Both the position numbers and the translations under genes were made by a program. DNA of 64,000 nucleotides from Termitidicoccus mucosus. GTDB taxonomy: Bacteria; Verrucomicrobiota; Verrucomicrobiia; Opitutales; Opitutaceae. Numbering within the stretch: the first letter of the stretch is position 1; each line of letters opens with the position of its first letter. Under the pieces are notes generated by a model. The model saw only the letters and a program-made list of their open reading frames with translations. It did no database searches and had not been told where the DNA came from. The stretch covers positions 310,001-374,000 of the forward strand of contig NZ_CP109796.1 in NCBI RefSeq assembly GCF_038725785.1. Reading direction: 5' to 3'. Positions 1 to 8,515 of the stretch are shown in pieces.

Positions 1-51
1 GCTATCCGTAATAGCGACCCTCTCAATCGTCTGCGAGGCTTGAAGAAGTGA
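1..51 (+). CDS. possible 3' end of an unidentified gene (partial)
   Basis: The window opens in a reading frame that stays open for 16 codons and ends at TGA (49-51), reading ...NSDPLNRLRGLKK. It lies 16 bases before the tRNA-Asn on the same strand. The piece is too short to identify, and chance openness is possible. It would be the chromosomal neighbour outside the mobile element. Confidence 0.25.
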   Translation, partial: AIRNSDPLNRLRGLKK

Positions 52-67
52 CGCGGATGAGAACTGA

Positions 68-142
<75 letters not shown>

Positions 143-170
143 TTTCAAAAATAATCCGAACTTTTTTGAG

Positions 171-318
171 GATCGGTCAAAAAATCGCGGAACTCGCTCA
201 TTTATTGGCACAAATGAACTCACTGATTTTGACCGATCTTGGGTGGAGTTCTTGATTTGGTCGCGAGTCAGCCGGATTTCGGCGGCCCCTTGGGGTTGTT
301 CGGAAAGATCGGTCAAAA
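171..318. repeat. three copies of GATCGGTCAAAA next to the integrase gene
   Basis: GATCGGTCAAAA occurs at 171-182 and 307-318 on the plus strand and as its reverse complement at 227-238. The first and second copies form an inverted pair with a 44-base loop. The third is followed by TAATCC, which also occurs at 151-156 after a run of A. All three lie between the tRNA 3' end and the recombinase stop codon, where recombinase-binding sites or an att arm would be expected. The function is inferred from position only. Confidence 0.5.
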
Positions 319-354
319 TAATCCTGAAGTGAAGTTTCACCCGGAATAGGGACT

Positions 355-2571
355 TTAGCCCGCCGTAAACTTGGGTCCCGCAGACCACTTTGGGATGTGG
401 CCGTGGGTGATCGCAACCATCTTGGACAACGCTTGGTTTCGTTCTTCCCGGTTGTTGAATTGCGCGACTAGGCGAGCAAATGCCTGTTCTTGCTTCTCAA
501 TTGGCTGATCCGCGATTTCACCAAGGACCTTGATGCTAAAGTGCCAAGCCTCGTTCGCCGTTTTAAGGCCCGCAAGATACTCCTGAATGGATGGTGCTAG
601 GTGAACGAGTTTGAGCACACGGGTCACCATGCCGGGGTCGACTCCGACACGTTTTGCCAACGCTAGGCGATTCGGCACGTCGCCCGTGGTCAGCATTCGT
701 TGCCATTTCTGAGCGCGGATGACCGGGTGCTCCACCGCCGGTTTATTGACGGCCACGGTCCGAACTCGTGCGTCCAACCGCACGGATTGCCGGAACGGCG
801 CGATGATCGTGATTTCCCCGCGCATCGCATTTTTGAAGTCCACCCGGGCATCCAAACTCAGTCCTCGCAGGTTGGATGATTGGCCGACTGGCATCCTGTG
901 ACCTTGCTTCTGCGCCTCCAACCCTTGTGCCAACTCCGCGCTGTGAAGCTTGACCCGGATCTCCATCAGGCGATCCGCCGATTGTGCGCCCTCCCTTGAC
1001 CCGACTTTCTTGCCACCGGCTTCCGTTGCCCGACGCACGTCGATTCGTTCGATGAAAAGCTGAATCATCTCCTTTTGCTCGGATGGCGTCAGCTTCGGGA
1101 GCACTTCCCTGAAACGCTCCAGGTTTTTCCTGATGTGTTGTTCTTCCAGCACCAGCGCATTCGATGCCGTTAATTCCTGACGAGTTCGCTCCAGTTCGAC
1201 GAGCAACCGACGGCGTTGTTCGCGCAGATCGGACGCACGCCGGACCAGCGCATCGCCGAGGACATCGACGCCACCCTTGGAGATGGCGATCGCACAGTTA
1301 TCGAGCTGCTTCTCGACGCTGGCCAGCGATTGCTTTTGCTTCTCGACTTCGGACTGCAACACGGCGGTATCCTTCCGGCGGGTTGAGCGAGAAACCTCCA
1401 CCATTTCCTTGATGATTGAGGGATGTTTCGCGACCTCCCCTAAGACGGTGACGACTGCCTTTTCCAAGGCATCGGCAGAGAGCCGCCCGACGGTGCATTG
1501 CGCGGTATGCTTTTCCTTCAAAACGGCACTACACGTGTAGTAGCGGTATTTGCCCCCGGAGGCGTTTCGTTTCCCGCTGTCGCTAGGCACCAGCGCCCTC
1601 CCACACGCCGCACAGAAGGCGATGCCCTTGAACAAATGATTGTGGACATCCCGGGCTTGAAAGCTCGGGTGATCTAGCTGTCCCGGACGCTCCTGAATGT
1701 CCGCAGCAGCGGCATTGGCCTTTTCCCATATTTCGGCCGACACCAATCCCTCATGTTTACCTGTGAACTCTTGGCCTTCAAATCTCACCGCTCCACGGTA
1801 GATCGGATTCTGGATGATCAGCCGGAGTCCATCGGAACGAAATAGCCGTCGGCCAATGGTCTCGGTCTTGCCATCCTTGCGTTGAACCACGCGCTCCTTG
1901 GTGCGAAGCCCGTCAGCGTTCAACGCATTCGCAATGTCGGTCAGCGACATCAGTTTTGCGGCCTCCTGAAAGATACGCTGCAATACCGGAGCCTCGGTCG
2001 GGTGTGGTTGAAGCGCCTGCGTATTCTTGTCGTAGGCGTATCCATAAGGGACCAGCCCGCCGTTCCAGTATCCTCGCTTCGCTTGTTCCCGCATTTTGAT
2101 GCGCGTTTTCTTCGCGGTATTCAGTCGCTCGAATTCCGCCACGCTCATCATAATGTTGTTCTTCAAGCGGCCCTCCGGCTCCACCTCCGAGATGCTCTCC
2201 GTAGCACTTTCAAGACGACAGCCGTGCTTTTGCAGAAATGCACGGAACGGTCCCCATTCGTCCATGTTTCGAGAGAGCCGTTCGAGCTTGAAGACCAGGA
2301 CAACCTTGACCTCGCCAGCCTCAATCATCCGCTTGAGGGCTCGGATGCCGGGGCGGTCCATTGTTCCACCGGAATACGCCGCGTCGGTAAGCGTTGCTAC
2401 TTCATACCATCCTTCGTCGGCATGGTTCCGAATCTGGTCGCGACACACCGCGGCTTGGCTTTCGCATGAGTCGAAACGACCGCCAACTTGGTTGTCGGTC
2501 GAAACACGGGCGTAGATGACTACCGGAACCCGGGGTAAATCAAGCGGTGAACGCTCAGGCTTTCGCGGCAT
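355..2571 (-). CDS. large serine recombinase (element integrase)
   Basis: This 738-residue protein belongs to the large serine recombinases, which cut and rejoin DNA through a serine-DNA intermediate. The N-terminal resolvase domain (about residues 15-165) carries the nucleophile motif YARVSTDNQ and the conserved LERLSRN and EFER segments. A 'recombinase' domain follows (about 180-300). Next come a zinc ribbon (CAACGRALV ... YYTCS, about 320-355) and a coiled-coil region (about 395-480). A C-terminal extension has a ParB-like helix-turn-helix pattern (LALAKRVGVDPGMVTRVL). The gene is the last of a leftward operon, starting 3 bases after the winged-helix gene and lying nearest the tRNA-Asn. 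It therefore probably integrates and excises the element. Large serine integrases use tRNA genes less often than tyrosine integrases do. Confidence 0.92.
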   Translation of the reverse strand: MPRKPERSPLDLPRVPVVIYARVSTDNQVGGRFDSCESQAAVCRDQIRNHADEGWYEVATLTDAAYSGGTMDRPGIRALKRMIEAGEVKVVLVFKLERLSRNMDEWGPFRAFLQKHGCRLESATESISEVEPEGRLKNNIMMSVAEFERLNTAKKTRIKMREQAKRGYWNGGLVPYGYAYDKNTQALQPHPTEAPVLQRIFQEAAKLMSLTDIANALNADGLRTKERVVQRKDGKTETIGRRLFRSDGLRLIIQNPIYRGAVRFEGQEFTGKHEGLVSAEIWEKANAAAADIQERPGQLDHPSFQARDVHNHLFKGIAFCAACGRALVPSDSGKRNASGGKYRYYTCSAVLKEKHTAQCTVGRLSADALEKAVVTVLGEVAKHPSIIKEMVEVSRSTRRKDTAVLQSEVEKQKQSLASVEKQLDNCAIAISKGGVDVLGDALVRRASDLREQRRRLLVELERTRQELTASNALVLEEQHIRKNLERFREVLPKLTPSEQKEMIQLFIERIDVRRATEAGGKKVGSREGAQSADRLMEIRVKLHSAELAQGLEAQKQGHRMPVGQSSNLRGLSLDARVDFKNAMRGEITIIAPFRQSVRLDARVRTVAVNKPAVEHPVIRAQKWQRMLTTGDVPNRLALAKRVGVDPGMVTRVLKLVHLAPSIQEYLAGLKTANEAWHFSIKVLGEIADQPIEKQEQAFARLVAQFNNREERNQALSKMVAITHGHIPKWSAGPKFTAG

Positions 2572-2574
2572 GAT

Positions 2575-3030
2575 TCAGTTCCGCTCCAACTGTGCCGCAT
2601 CAGGCTCCATCCGATTCAGATGATAGACCACCGATCTGGTTTGCCCCTCGACAACAATCTGGCGTTCGCGGGCAAGACGCTGCAAAGCACGCTGATAGAC
2701 CACCGATCTGGTTTGCCCCTCGACAACAATCTGGCGTTCGCGGGCAAGACGCTGCAAAGCACGCTGGACGCTGGCTCGGGAGAGCCCGGTTCCGCTGCAA
2801 ATCGCCGCGGGTGAGGCTGCGCGCATGGAGGCCAGATACTGAAACACCCGGTCTTCCGGACTGGCCGCATCTGGCGTGTCCCCGATCAGACCCAATTCTT
2901 CAGCTTCCTTTTCCGAGAGCCTTGCTCGGAGCGCATCACTGGCCTCTGCGAGATGAATCGCCTGGCAAAGAAGCTCTGCGATACGATGCCGGCGTTGCGC
3001 GTCCGTGGGCTTTGAAAGCGTGCGTTCCAT
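2575..3030 (-). CDS. small winged-helix DNA-binding protein with internal duplication
   Basis: This 151-residue protein looks like a small winged-helix regulator. The segment SPAAICSGTGLSRASVQRALQRLARERQIVVEG reads as a helix-turn-helix followed by a wing. The N-terminal third is charged and helical. A perfect 72-bp tandem duplication repeats 24 residues (QRALQRLARERQIVVEGQTR and the four residues around it), so the recognition helix and wing appear twice. The gene starts 9 bases after the helicase stop and ends 3 bases before the recombinase start, which implies one transcript. It may control excision or operon expression. The exact family is not recognised. Confidence 0.7.
   Translation of the reverse strand: MERTLSKPTDAQRRHRIAELLCQAIHLAEASDALRARLSEKEAEELGLIGDTPDAASPEDRVFQYLASMRAASPAAICSGTGLSRASVQRALQRLARERQIVVEGQTRSVVYQRALQRLARERQIVVEGQTRSVVYHLNRMEPDAAQLERN
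2621..2766 (-). repeat. perfect 72-bp tandem duplication inside the winged-helix gene
   Basis: The 72-base block beginning TGATAGACCACCGATC at 2621 is repeated without a mismatch at 2693-2764, and two more bases still match. The unit is a multiple of three, so it inserts 24 residues in frame. The perfect identity points to a recent event or an assembly artefact. Confidence 0.95.
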
Positions 3031-3039
3031 CGTTCTTTC

Positions 3040-5301
3040 TTACACTGCCATCCGCAGCTTCGTGGTTTTCCGCGTTGGCAACGCGATACGCGGAGTAATC
3101 GGTGCAGGCTGCGGAGCGTTGCCCGGCTCCGGCACATGGCCGCCCGTCGCGACCTCGGACGACAGGCTCTCGGTATTTTGATTCTTGGTAATATCGAGGG
3201 CTTCGACCAACTCTGCCTGGCGCGCGACGGCCTCGTGGTAACGAGCCTCGTGCTCAAATGGGCGATCCATCAAGGCCGCGATTTCCCCGATTGATTTCTT
3301 GGTCTGCGCCAAATGTTCCTGCGCCCGCCCGATTCGTTCTTCGATGGAACGCACGGCGTGCTCCAAGGAACCGATGATTCCCGCCGGGCTGATTGAGACG
3401 TTGCCGTCGTAGGTCATGGTCCCATGCAATGTGAGCTTGTCCGGCACGGTGGGCCGAAATGCCAAACGGAAGCCCGCGAAGTGTCCCAACTCCACCGGTC
3501 CGCGCGCATGACGCTGGCGATCCACCAAGCCGATCAATGCCGTTCCTGCCTCGGCTCGATCCTCATACGTGCGACCGACCAGTTTTATGACAAACTTATC
3601 ACCGTGGGTATCCACCCGGCGTTCAAGGTCAGTCCGATGCCCGACGATGGCGCGCTCCAGCCGTTGCACATCTTCTTCCATCATCCGCAGCCGTCGCCGG
3701 GCGTTGTATTGATCCTCGCCATGCTGACCACGGAGCCGCCCGAGACGCATCACTTCGGCATCCACTTTCGCTTTCTCAATCACGAGCGGATTGCCGGATG
3801 CGATCGCTTTCACCTCGGCATAGGTCAACGCTGGTGAATCAAGATCCTCGATCCGCCGGGCCGAGCATTCTCCGGTCATGATCTGGGCGATGAACTTCGC
3901 TTTCGTTTCGAGCGTTTGCCACATGTACGCATCGAAACTGCCCTCCGTCACGTAGCGGGTGATTTGCACCACGGGATTGCTGTTTCCCTGCCGCAGAATC
4001 CGACCTTCGCGTTGTTCGATGTCGGCAGGCCGCCAAGGGGCATCCAGATGATGCAAGGCCACCAGCTTGGCCTGAACGTTTGTGCCAGCGCCCATTTTTG
4101 CGGTCGAACCGACCAGGATGCGGACCTTGCCGGAACGGACATTTTTGAAGAGGGTCAGCTTGGCCGCATCGCTGTCGTGGTCCTGAATGAATGCGATTTC
4201 GGCAGCGGGAACGCCGAGCCTGACCAACTTGGTTTTGATGTCGTCGTAAACAGAAAAACCCTGACCGGGACCTTTCGGCGTGGAAAGGTCGCAAAAGACA
4301 AGCTGCGCGAGGCGTTGCTCGCGCGACGAATCCCAGATCGCGAAGATTTCCCGCACCGCCTGGTTTACCTTGAAGGCCGGATTGTCTTCAAGCGGGCCGA
4401 GCGCGAGTCGAAGGTCGAGTGCCGCTTTCCTGCCCTCGCCAGTAATTTTGAGCATATTGTCCTCCCACGGCGGCACGTGATTGGTTTTGAGTTTCTCTGC
4501 CCGAGCGGCCAGGGAGGCGACCAACGCCTTCAATTGGAGCGTCGCAGGTGCGCGCACGATCCGCGGGCGTCCACCCTCGATTTTCGGAATCGGCAGTTTA
4601 AGCATGTCCGCAGTCTGAATGTCGGCCACCTGCCGGAAGAGATGCATGAGCTCGGGCACGTTCACGAAGCGTGCAAACCGCGTATTCAACCGATACCCGG
4701 CGCCGTCAGGCGCGAGTTCGAGCGCCGTGATCGATTCGCCGAAAGTCGCCGCCCACGAATCGAAATGCCGCAAATGTCGGCTCGCCAGCGTGTCCATTTG
4801 CAGGAAGCGCTGCATGGTGAACATCTCCGCCATCGTGTTGGTGACCGGCGTTCCAGTCGCGAACACAACGCCCCCGCCGCCGTTGGCGCGCTGCACGTGC
4901 TGCACTTTCAGGAACATGTCAAAAGCGCGCTCCGACGCCGTCTGCGGGAGACCTGCCACGCGCGTCATTTTGGTAACATAGAAAAGATTTTTGTAGGCGT
5001 GGGCTTCATCGACAAAAAGGCGGTCCACACCTAACTCCTCGAAGGTCAACGTGTCGTCCTTGCGATGTTCCGCCGCCAAGGTCTTGAGCCTGGCCTCCAG
5101 ACGCTTCTTGGACGCCTCCAGTTGCTTCACCAGCCGTGTGCCCGAGTCCTGTCCTTTTTGCTCCCGAATGCAGGTTTCGAGATCATCGAGCTGCTCCTGA
5201 ATAAAACCTTTCTGGGCCTGCGACGATATGGCCAGGCGCTCAAAGCCGGAGTGCGTGACAATGACGGCATCCCAATTATTGGTGGCGATGCGGCTCATCA
5301 A
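3040..5301 (-). pseudogene. C-terminal half of frameshifted SNF2-type helicase/N6-methylase
   Basis: This 753-residue frame is the helicase end of one large protein whose N-terminal part is the ORF at 5276-8161. It shows superfamily 2 features: VIVTHSGFERL near the start, the DEAH-like box FVDEAHAYKNL, the motif FATGTPVTNTMAEM, and the C-terminal lobe with LVGSTAKMGAGTNVQ and QREGRILRQGN. A long coiled-coil tail follows. The two halves are out of frame by one base near 5325; in the shifted frame the join reads DFESARRRELMSRIAT, as expected. Proteins of this build are common on phages and conjugative elements and are thought to modify or protect transferred DNA. The gene is co-directional with the relaxase and recombinase. 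Whether the break is real or a sequencing error cannot be decided here. Confidence 0.8.
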
Positions 5302-8161
5302 TTCCCTCCGGCGTGCGCTCTCGAAATCCTGCCGCCAGAATATTCGCGGCGGGATACAGCGTGAGCAGTTCGGACGAGAACTGTCCCAGCATGTGATTGG
5401 GCACCACGAAGAGCGGCTTTTGGCCAGCCCGCCGCTTCAACTCCATCGCGGCCGCCACCATCGTAGGTCTTGCCTGCGCCAACAACATGGGCCAGAGCGT
5501 ATTCGGTGTCTGGAGAATCCGCCACACCGCCGCTGGTGCGCGTGGAGCGCAATGGCCGCCGGGCAGCGTCAGGTGATCGCCGTTGAACGAGCGTAGCCGG
5601 TAGCAATTAAACTCACGATTGTAGTCCGCCACGAGGCGTTCACGCCGCGCATCGTCGCTCCAAATCCATTCAATGAAGCGGTCTTTGATCTTCTGCTGTT
5701 TCTCGCGCGCGGCCTCCGTCGCGACAACGTTGAGATGAGCGACTTTCTTTTCGTCATAGTCATAGACCGTTGGCGTGCGAAGATTGAGCGCATGTTCCAG
5801 CAACTCATGGGCAGGCACCCGTTCGGTTCCCCATTCGCTCCGGTTGGCCACTCCCGTCTTGGCGTAGTAACTGGCCTCGACACTCCACAATCCGAGTTGT
5901 GCGGCATGACCGACCTTCACGTCCTCACGGCCGCTCCGCAGCAGTTCCCGCGCGAATTGGGCAATATCCGATGCCGGAATCCAGACCGCGCCCAGCCGGG
6001 CGTCGATCTCATTGGCTGCGAGCGGGTCAGGTTGCACGGCCCGAAGCGCTTCGACATTGCCATGAAACCGTGCGTCGCGCTTCGCCGCCATCTCGGCCTT
6101 CGCCAACTTTTCGCGAACGTTGCCGGAAAGATACTCGTCCTCGGGCTCCCAACGCCGGGTGTCGGGATTGAGGAAGATGAGTCCTTGCAAGTGCGGCAGG
6201 AACTGCTCCGGGGTCTTACTCAGCAACTTCGCGATGTGGTCGAGATCAACGCGACTCCGCTCATTCAGCGTGACCACCAGAGCTTCGCGCGGGCTCGCCA
6301 CCTGCTCAATGGGACGGCGGTGATCGATGGTGCGCTCACGGAAGATCGCCGTCTTCGCCGCCGTATCGTTGTCCTCATTGTAGTTTTCGAGCGAGAGCAG
6401 CAGCGGTAGATCGGGATCGCCAACGAAAGCGCGAACATTGGCTGACGAAGAGATCGGGCCAAATTGCCCAACGAACCGATCATACACCTCGTTGAGCCGT
6501 TCCCGCGTCGCCAGAATGGCCTCTTCGCTTTGGTTTTGAACTTGTGCCGCAAGGCACGCGCGCGCGGCCTCTCTTACGCGCAACATCCCGCGAATCCGGC
6601 GCAGGGTTTGGGCCGGAAGATCCGTCAGGACGACCAACTCAGCTCCCTCCCTCTGACCGAGTCCTCCGTCGTCCAGAGCCATGTAGGCCCCCGGCTTCAA
6701 ATTTGCTGGCGCGGGCAGCGTCTGTCTCGCCGCCAAGCTGGTTGCCGGTCGGTAGAGGCCGGCTGGCAGCGACTGGATCGCCTGCGTCAACGCCGTGCTC
6801 AAATCCCGGCCGTCGTCGCCGAGTTCGGCTTCATCCCGCCCATACATACCATGTTCCCGACGTTGCATTTTGCCGAGCATATGCTCGGGATGGGCGCGGT
6901 AATATTCGTTTACGAAGATGGGCTCTCCTTTCTCGACTTGGAGCGTCTGACTCTCCAGCCAGGCCAACCCGCCGGGCTTTTCTCCCGGAAGTCGCTTGCG
7001 CAGGAACACAATGTCGGTTGTTACCCGCGTATTCGCATTGTGCAGGAAGGCGGTGTTGGGCAACCGCAACGCTCCGACGAGATCGGCCTCCCCGGCGAGC
7101 AATCCGCGCAAGCCGTCTTCCCGTTTATCGAGTGTGCCCCGGGACGTGATGAATGCGACCAAGCCGCCGGGACGCACCCGTGCCAGCGCGGCAACAAAAA
7201 AGTAATCATGAATACGGAATCGCCGTGCGTTGAAACGCGGATCGTGGGGGCGATAGTCGCCGAAAGGGATGTTCGAGACCGCCAGGTCGAACGCATTGGT
7301 CGCGAGGAGTGCGGTCTCGAATCCCTCCGCCCGAATGTCAGCGGCGGGATAGATCGCCCGAGCCAGCCGGGCGGTGAGTCCATCAAGCTCGATCCCGGTG
7401 AGCTGCGAACGCCCGTGCATTTCAGGCGGCATGAAACCAAAAAAGTGACCGAGCCCGCAGGCCGGCTCCAGAATCCGGCCTCCCCGGAACCCCAGCCGCT
7501 CCAGACCCGCATACATCGCCCGAATCACGGGCGGCGACGTATAGTGAGCATTGAGTGTCGAGGCTCGTGCTGACGTGAATTCCTCCGGCGTGAGCAGGTT
7601 CCTCAGCTCGGTCTGTTCCGCCGCCCACTGTGGCGCTTCCTTTTCGTCGGCGAAGACCTGCGGCATTCCGCCCCAGCCGACGAAGCGGATCAGGATGGAC
7701 TTGTCCTCGGTGGTCGCCGGACGCTGCTCCGCCTCAATCAGGCGAAGGCGTGCAATGGCCGCGACATTCTGCCGATACTTCTGTTTCAGCGAGCCGACCC
7801 CAATCTGGTCGGTATTGTTCGGACGGTAGTTTCGTCCGTTGAACTGCGAAATCAGTTCTGTTCCGGCGGAAGCAGGATATATTTCTCCCGCACCAGTTCC
7901 CACGCCCGGCTGTGCGCCTGTTCCGGTGTCAGCCCCTCCTTGCGAAAGTCTCGCAGGAGTTGATCCATTTCTTCCGCCGTGCGCTCCTGCGCTTCCAGCA
8001 GGGCTTCCTGTAACCGGCCCTCCGTTTCCAAGCCACGCACCATCTGCGGGCAATGTTCCCGCCAATGGGCTTCCGCCATCCGTCCGTATGCGAGGAGTCC
8101 GTTCATGGGTTAGCTCGGCAAAGAAATCGAGTTGATCGTCGTTGATCTTCCTTAGCGCCAT
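5276..8161 (-). pseudogene. N-terminal half of the same N6-adenine methylase/helicase
   Basis: This 961-residue frame holds a class I N6-adenine methylase domain: ILEPACGLGHFFG is the SAM-binding loop and AVSNIPFGDY the NPPY-like catalytic motif (here NIPF). It then runs into the helicase N-lobe, with FVVPNHMLGQFS near its end. The Walker A region is disturbed. In the main frame it reads LWPMLLAQARP, while another frame encodes LAHVVGAGKTY at about 5460-5500. Two nearby indels that restore the frame explain this. The N-terminal 90 residues are Gly/Ala/Pro-rich and overlap a separate 84-codon ORF. It starts 3 bases after the upstream gene, so translation is probably coupled. This is one gene with 3040-5301. 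Confidence 0.8.
7852..8106 (-). CDS. small helical protein overlapping the methylase N-terminus
   Basis: An 84-codon ORF reads MNGLLAYGRMAEAHWREHCP... and ends ...SRAWELVREKYILLPPEQN. It has the composition of a real charged helical protein. By contrast, the methylase frame covering the same bases is low-complexity (many G, A, P and T). Small proteins ending in a WE-x-VREKY-x-LP type motif are something I associate with integrative elements, but I cannot name the family. Either two genes overlap in different frames or the methylase really begins near NGRNYRPNN at about 7840. Confidence 0.5.
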   Translation of the reverse strand: MNGLLAYGRMAEAHWREHCPQMVRGLETEGRLQEALLEAQERTAEEMDQLLRDFRKEGLTPEQAHSRAWELVREKYILLPPEQN

Positions 8162-8164
8162 GCC

Positions 8165-8515
8165 TCATCTCGATTCAATCATTATTCGCCGCACCATCGG
8201 ACCGTTGCGGGTGGCGGGTTTTCGCTCGTGCTGCCGAAGTTCGATCAATCGCGACTCATCCAGCGCCGAGCGCACGATGGACAGCTCCTGACCTTCGACC
8301 GTCACGATTTCCTGACCAGCGGTGATAACGAGTCGCTCCGGATTGCCGGCGATATGCTCCCACCGCTTCAACTCGCCAATGGGAAACGAGACTACCCGGT
8401 CGCTGAGCACGAACCGCACGGCTCCCGCCGTCTGATGCTCCGACGCCAGTTCACCCCACACATGCGGCGCGGGCGGAGCCAACGGCACCTTCGTGGGATG
8501 CTGATGAATGCTCAT
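8165..8515 (-). CDS. hypothetical protein of the mobilization operon
   Basis: A 116-residue protein begins MSIHQHPTKVPLAPPAPHVWG and has no domain I recognise. The centre (VRFVLSDRVVSFPIGELKRW) looks like a small beta-barrel or SH3-like fold that might bind nucleic acid. Its start overlaps the relaxase stop by four bases (ATGA), and its stop lies 3 bases before the methylase start. It is therefore almost certainly co-translated with both. There is no signal peptide or membrane segment. Confidence 0.6.
   Translation of the reverse strand: MSIHQHPTKVPLAPPAPHVWGELASEHQTAGAVRFVLSDRVVSFPIGELKRWEHIAGNPERLVITAGQEIVTVEGQELSIVRSALDESRLIELRQHERKPATRNGPMVRRIMIESR

Noticed and set aside
3916..5034. 372-codon plus-strand frame over the helicase
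   Set aside because: The minus strand has DEAH-box and other helicase motifs; the plus frame shows no protein-like pattern.
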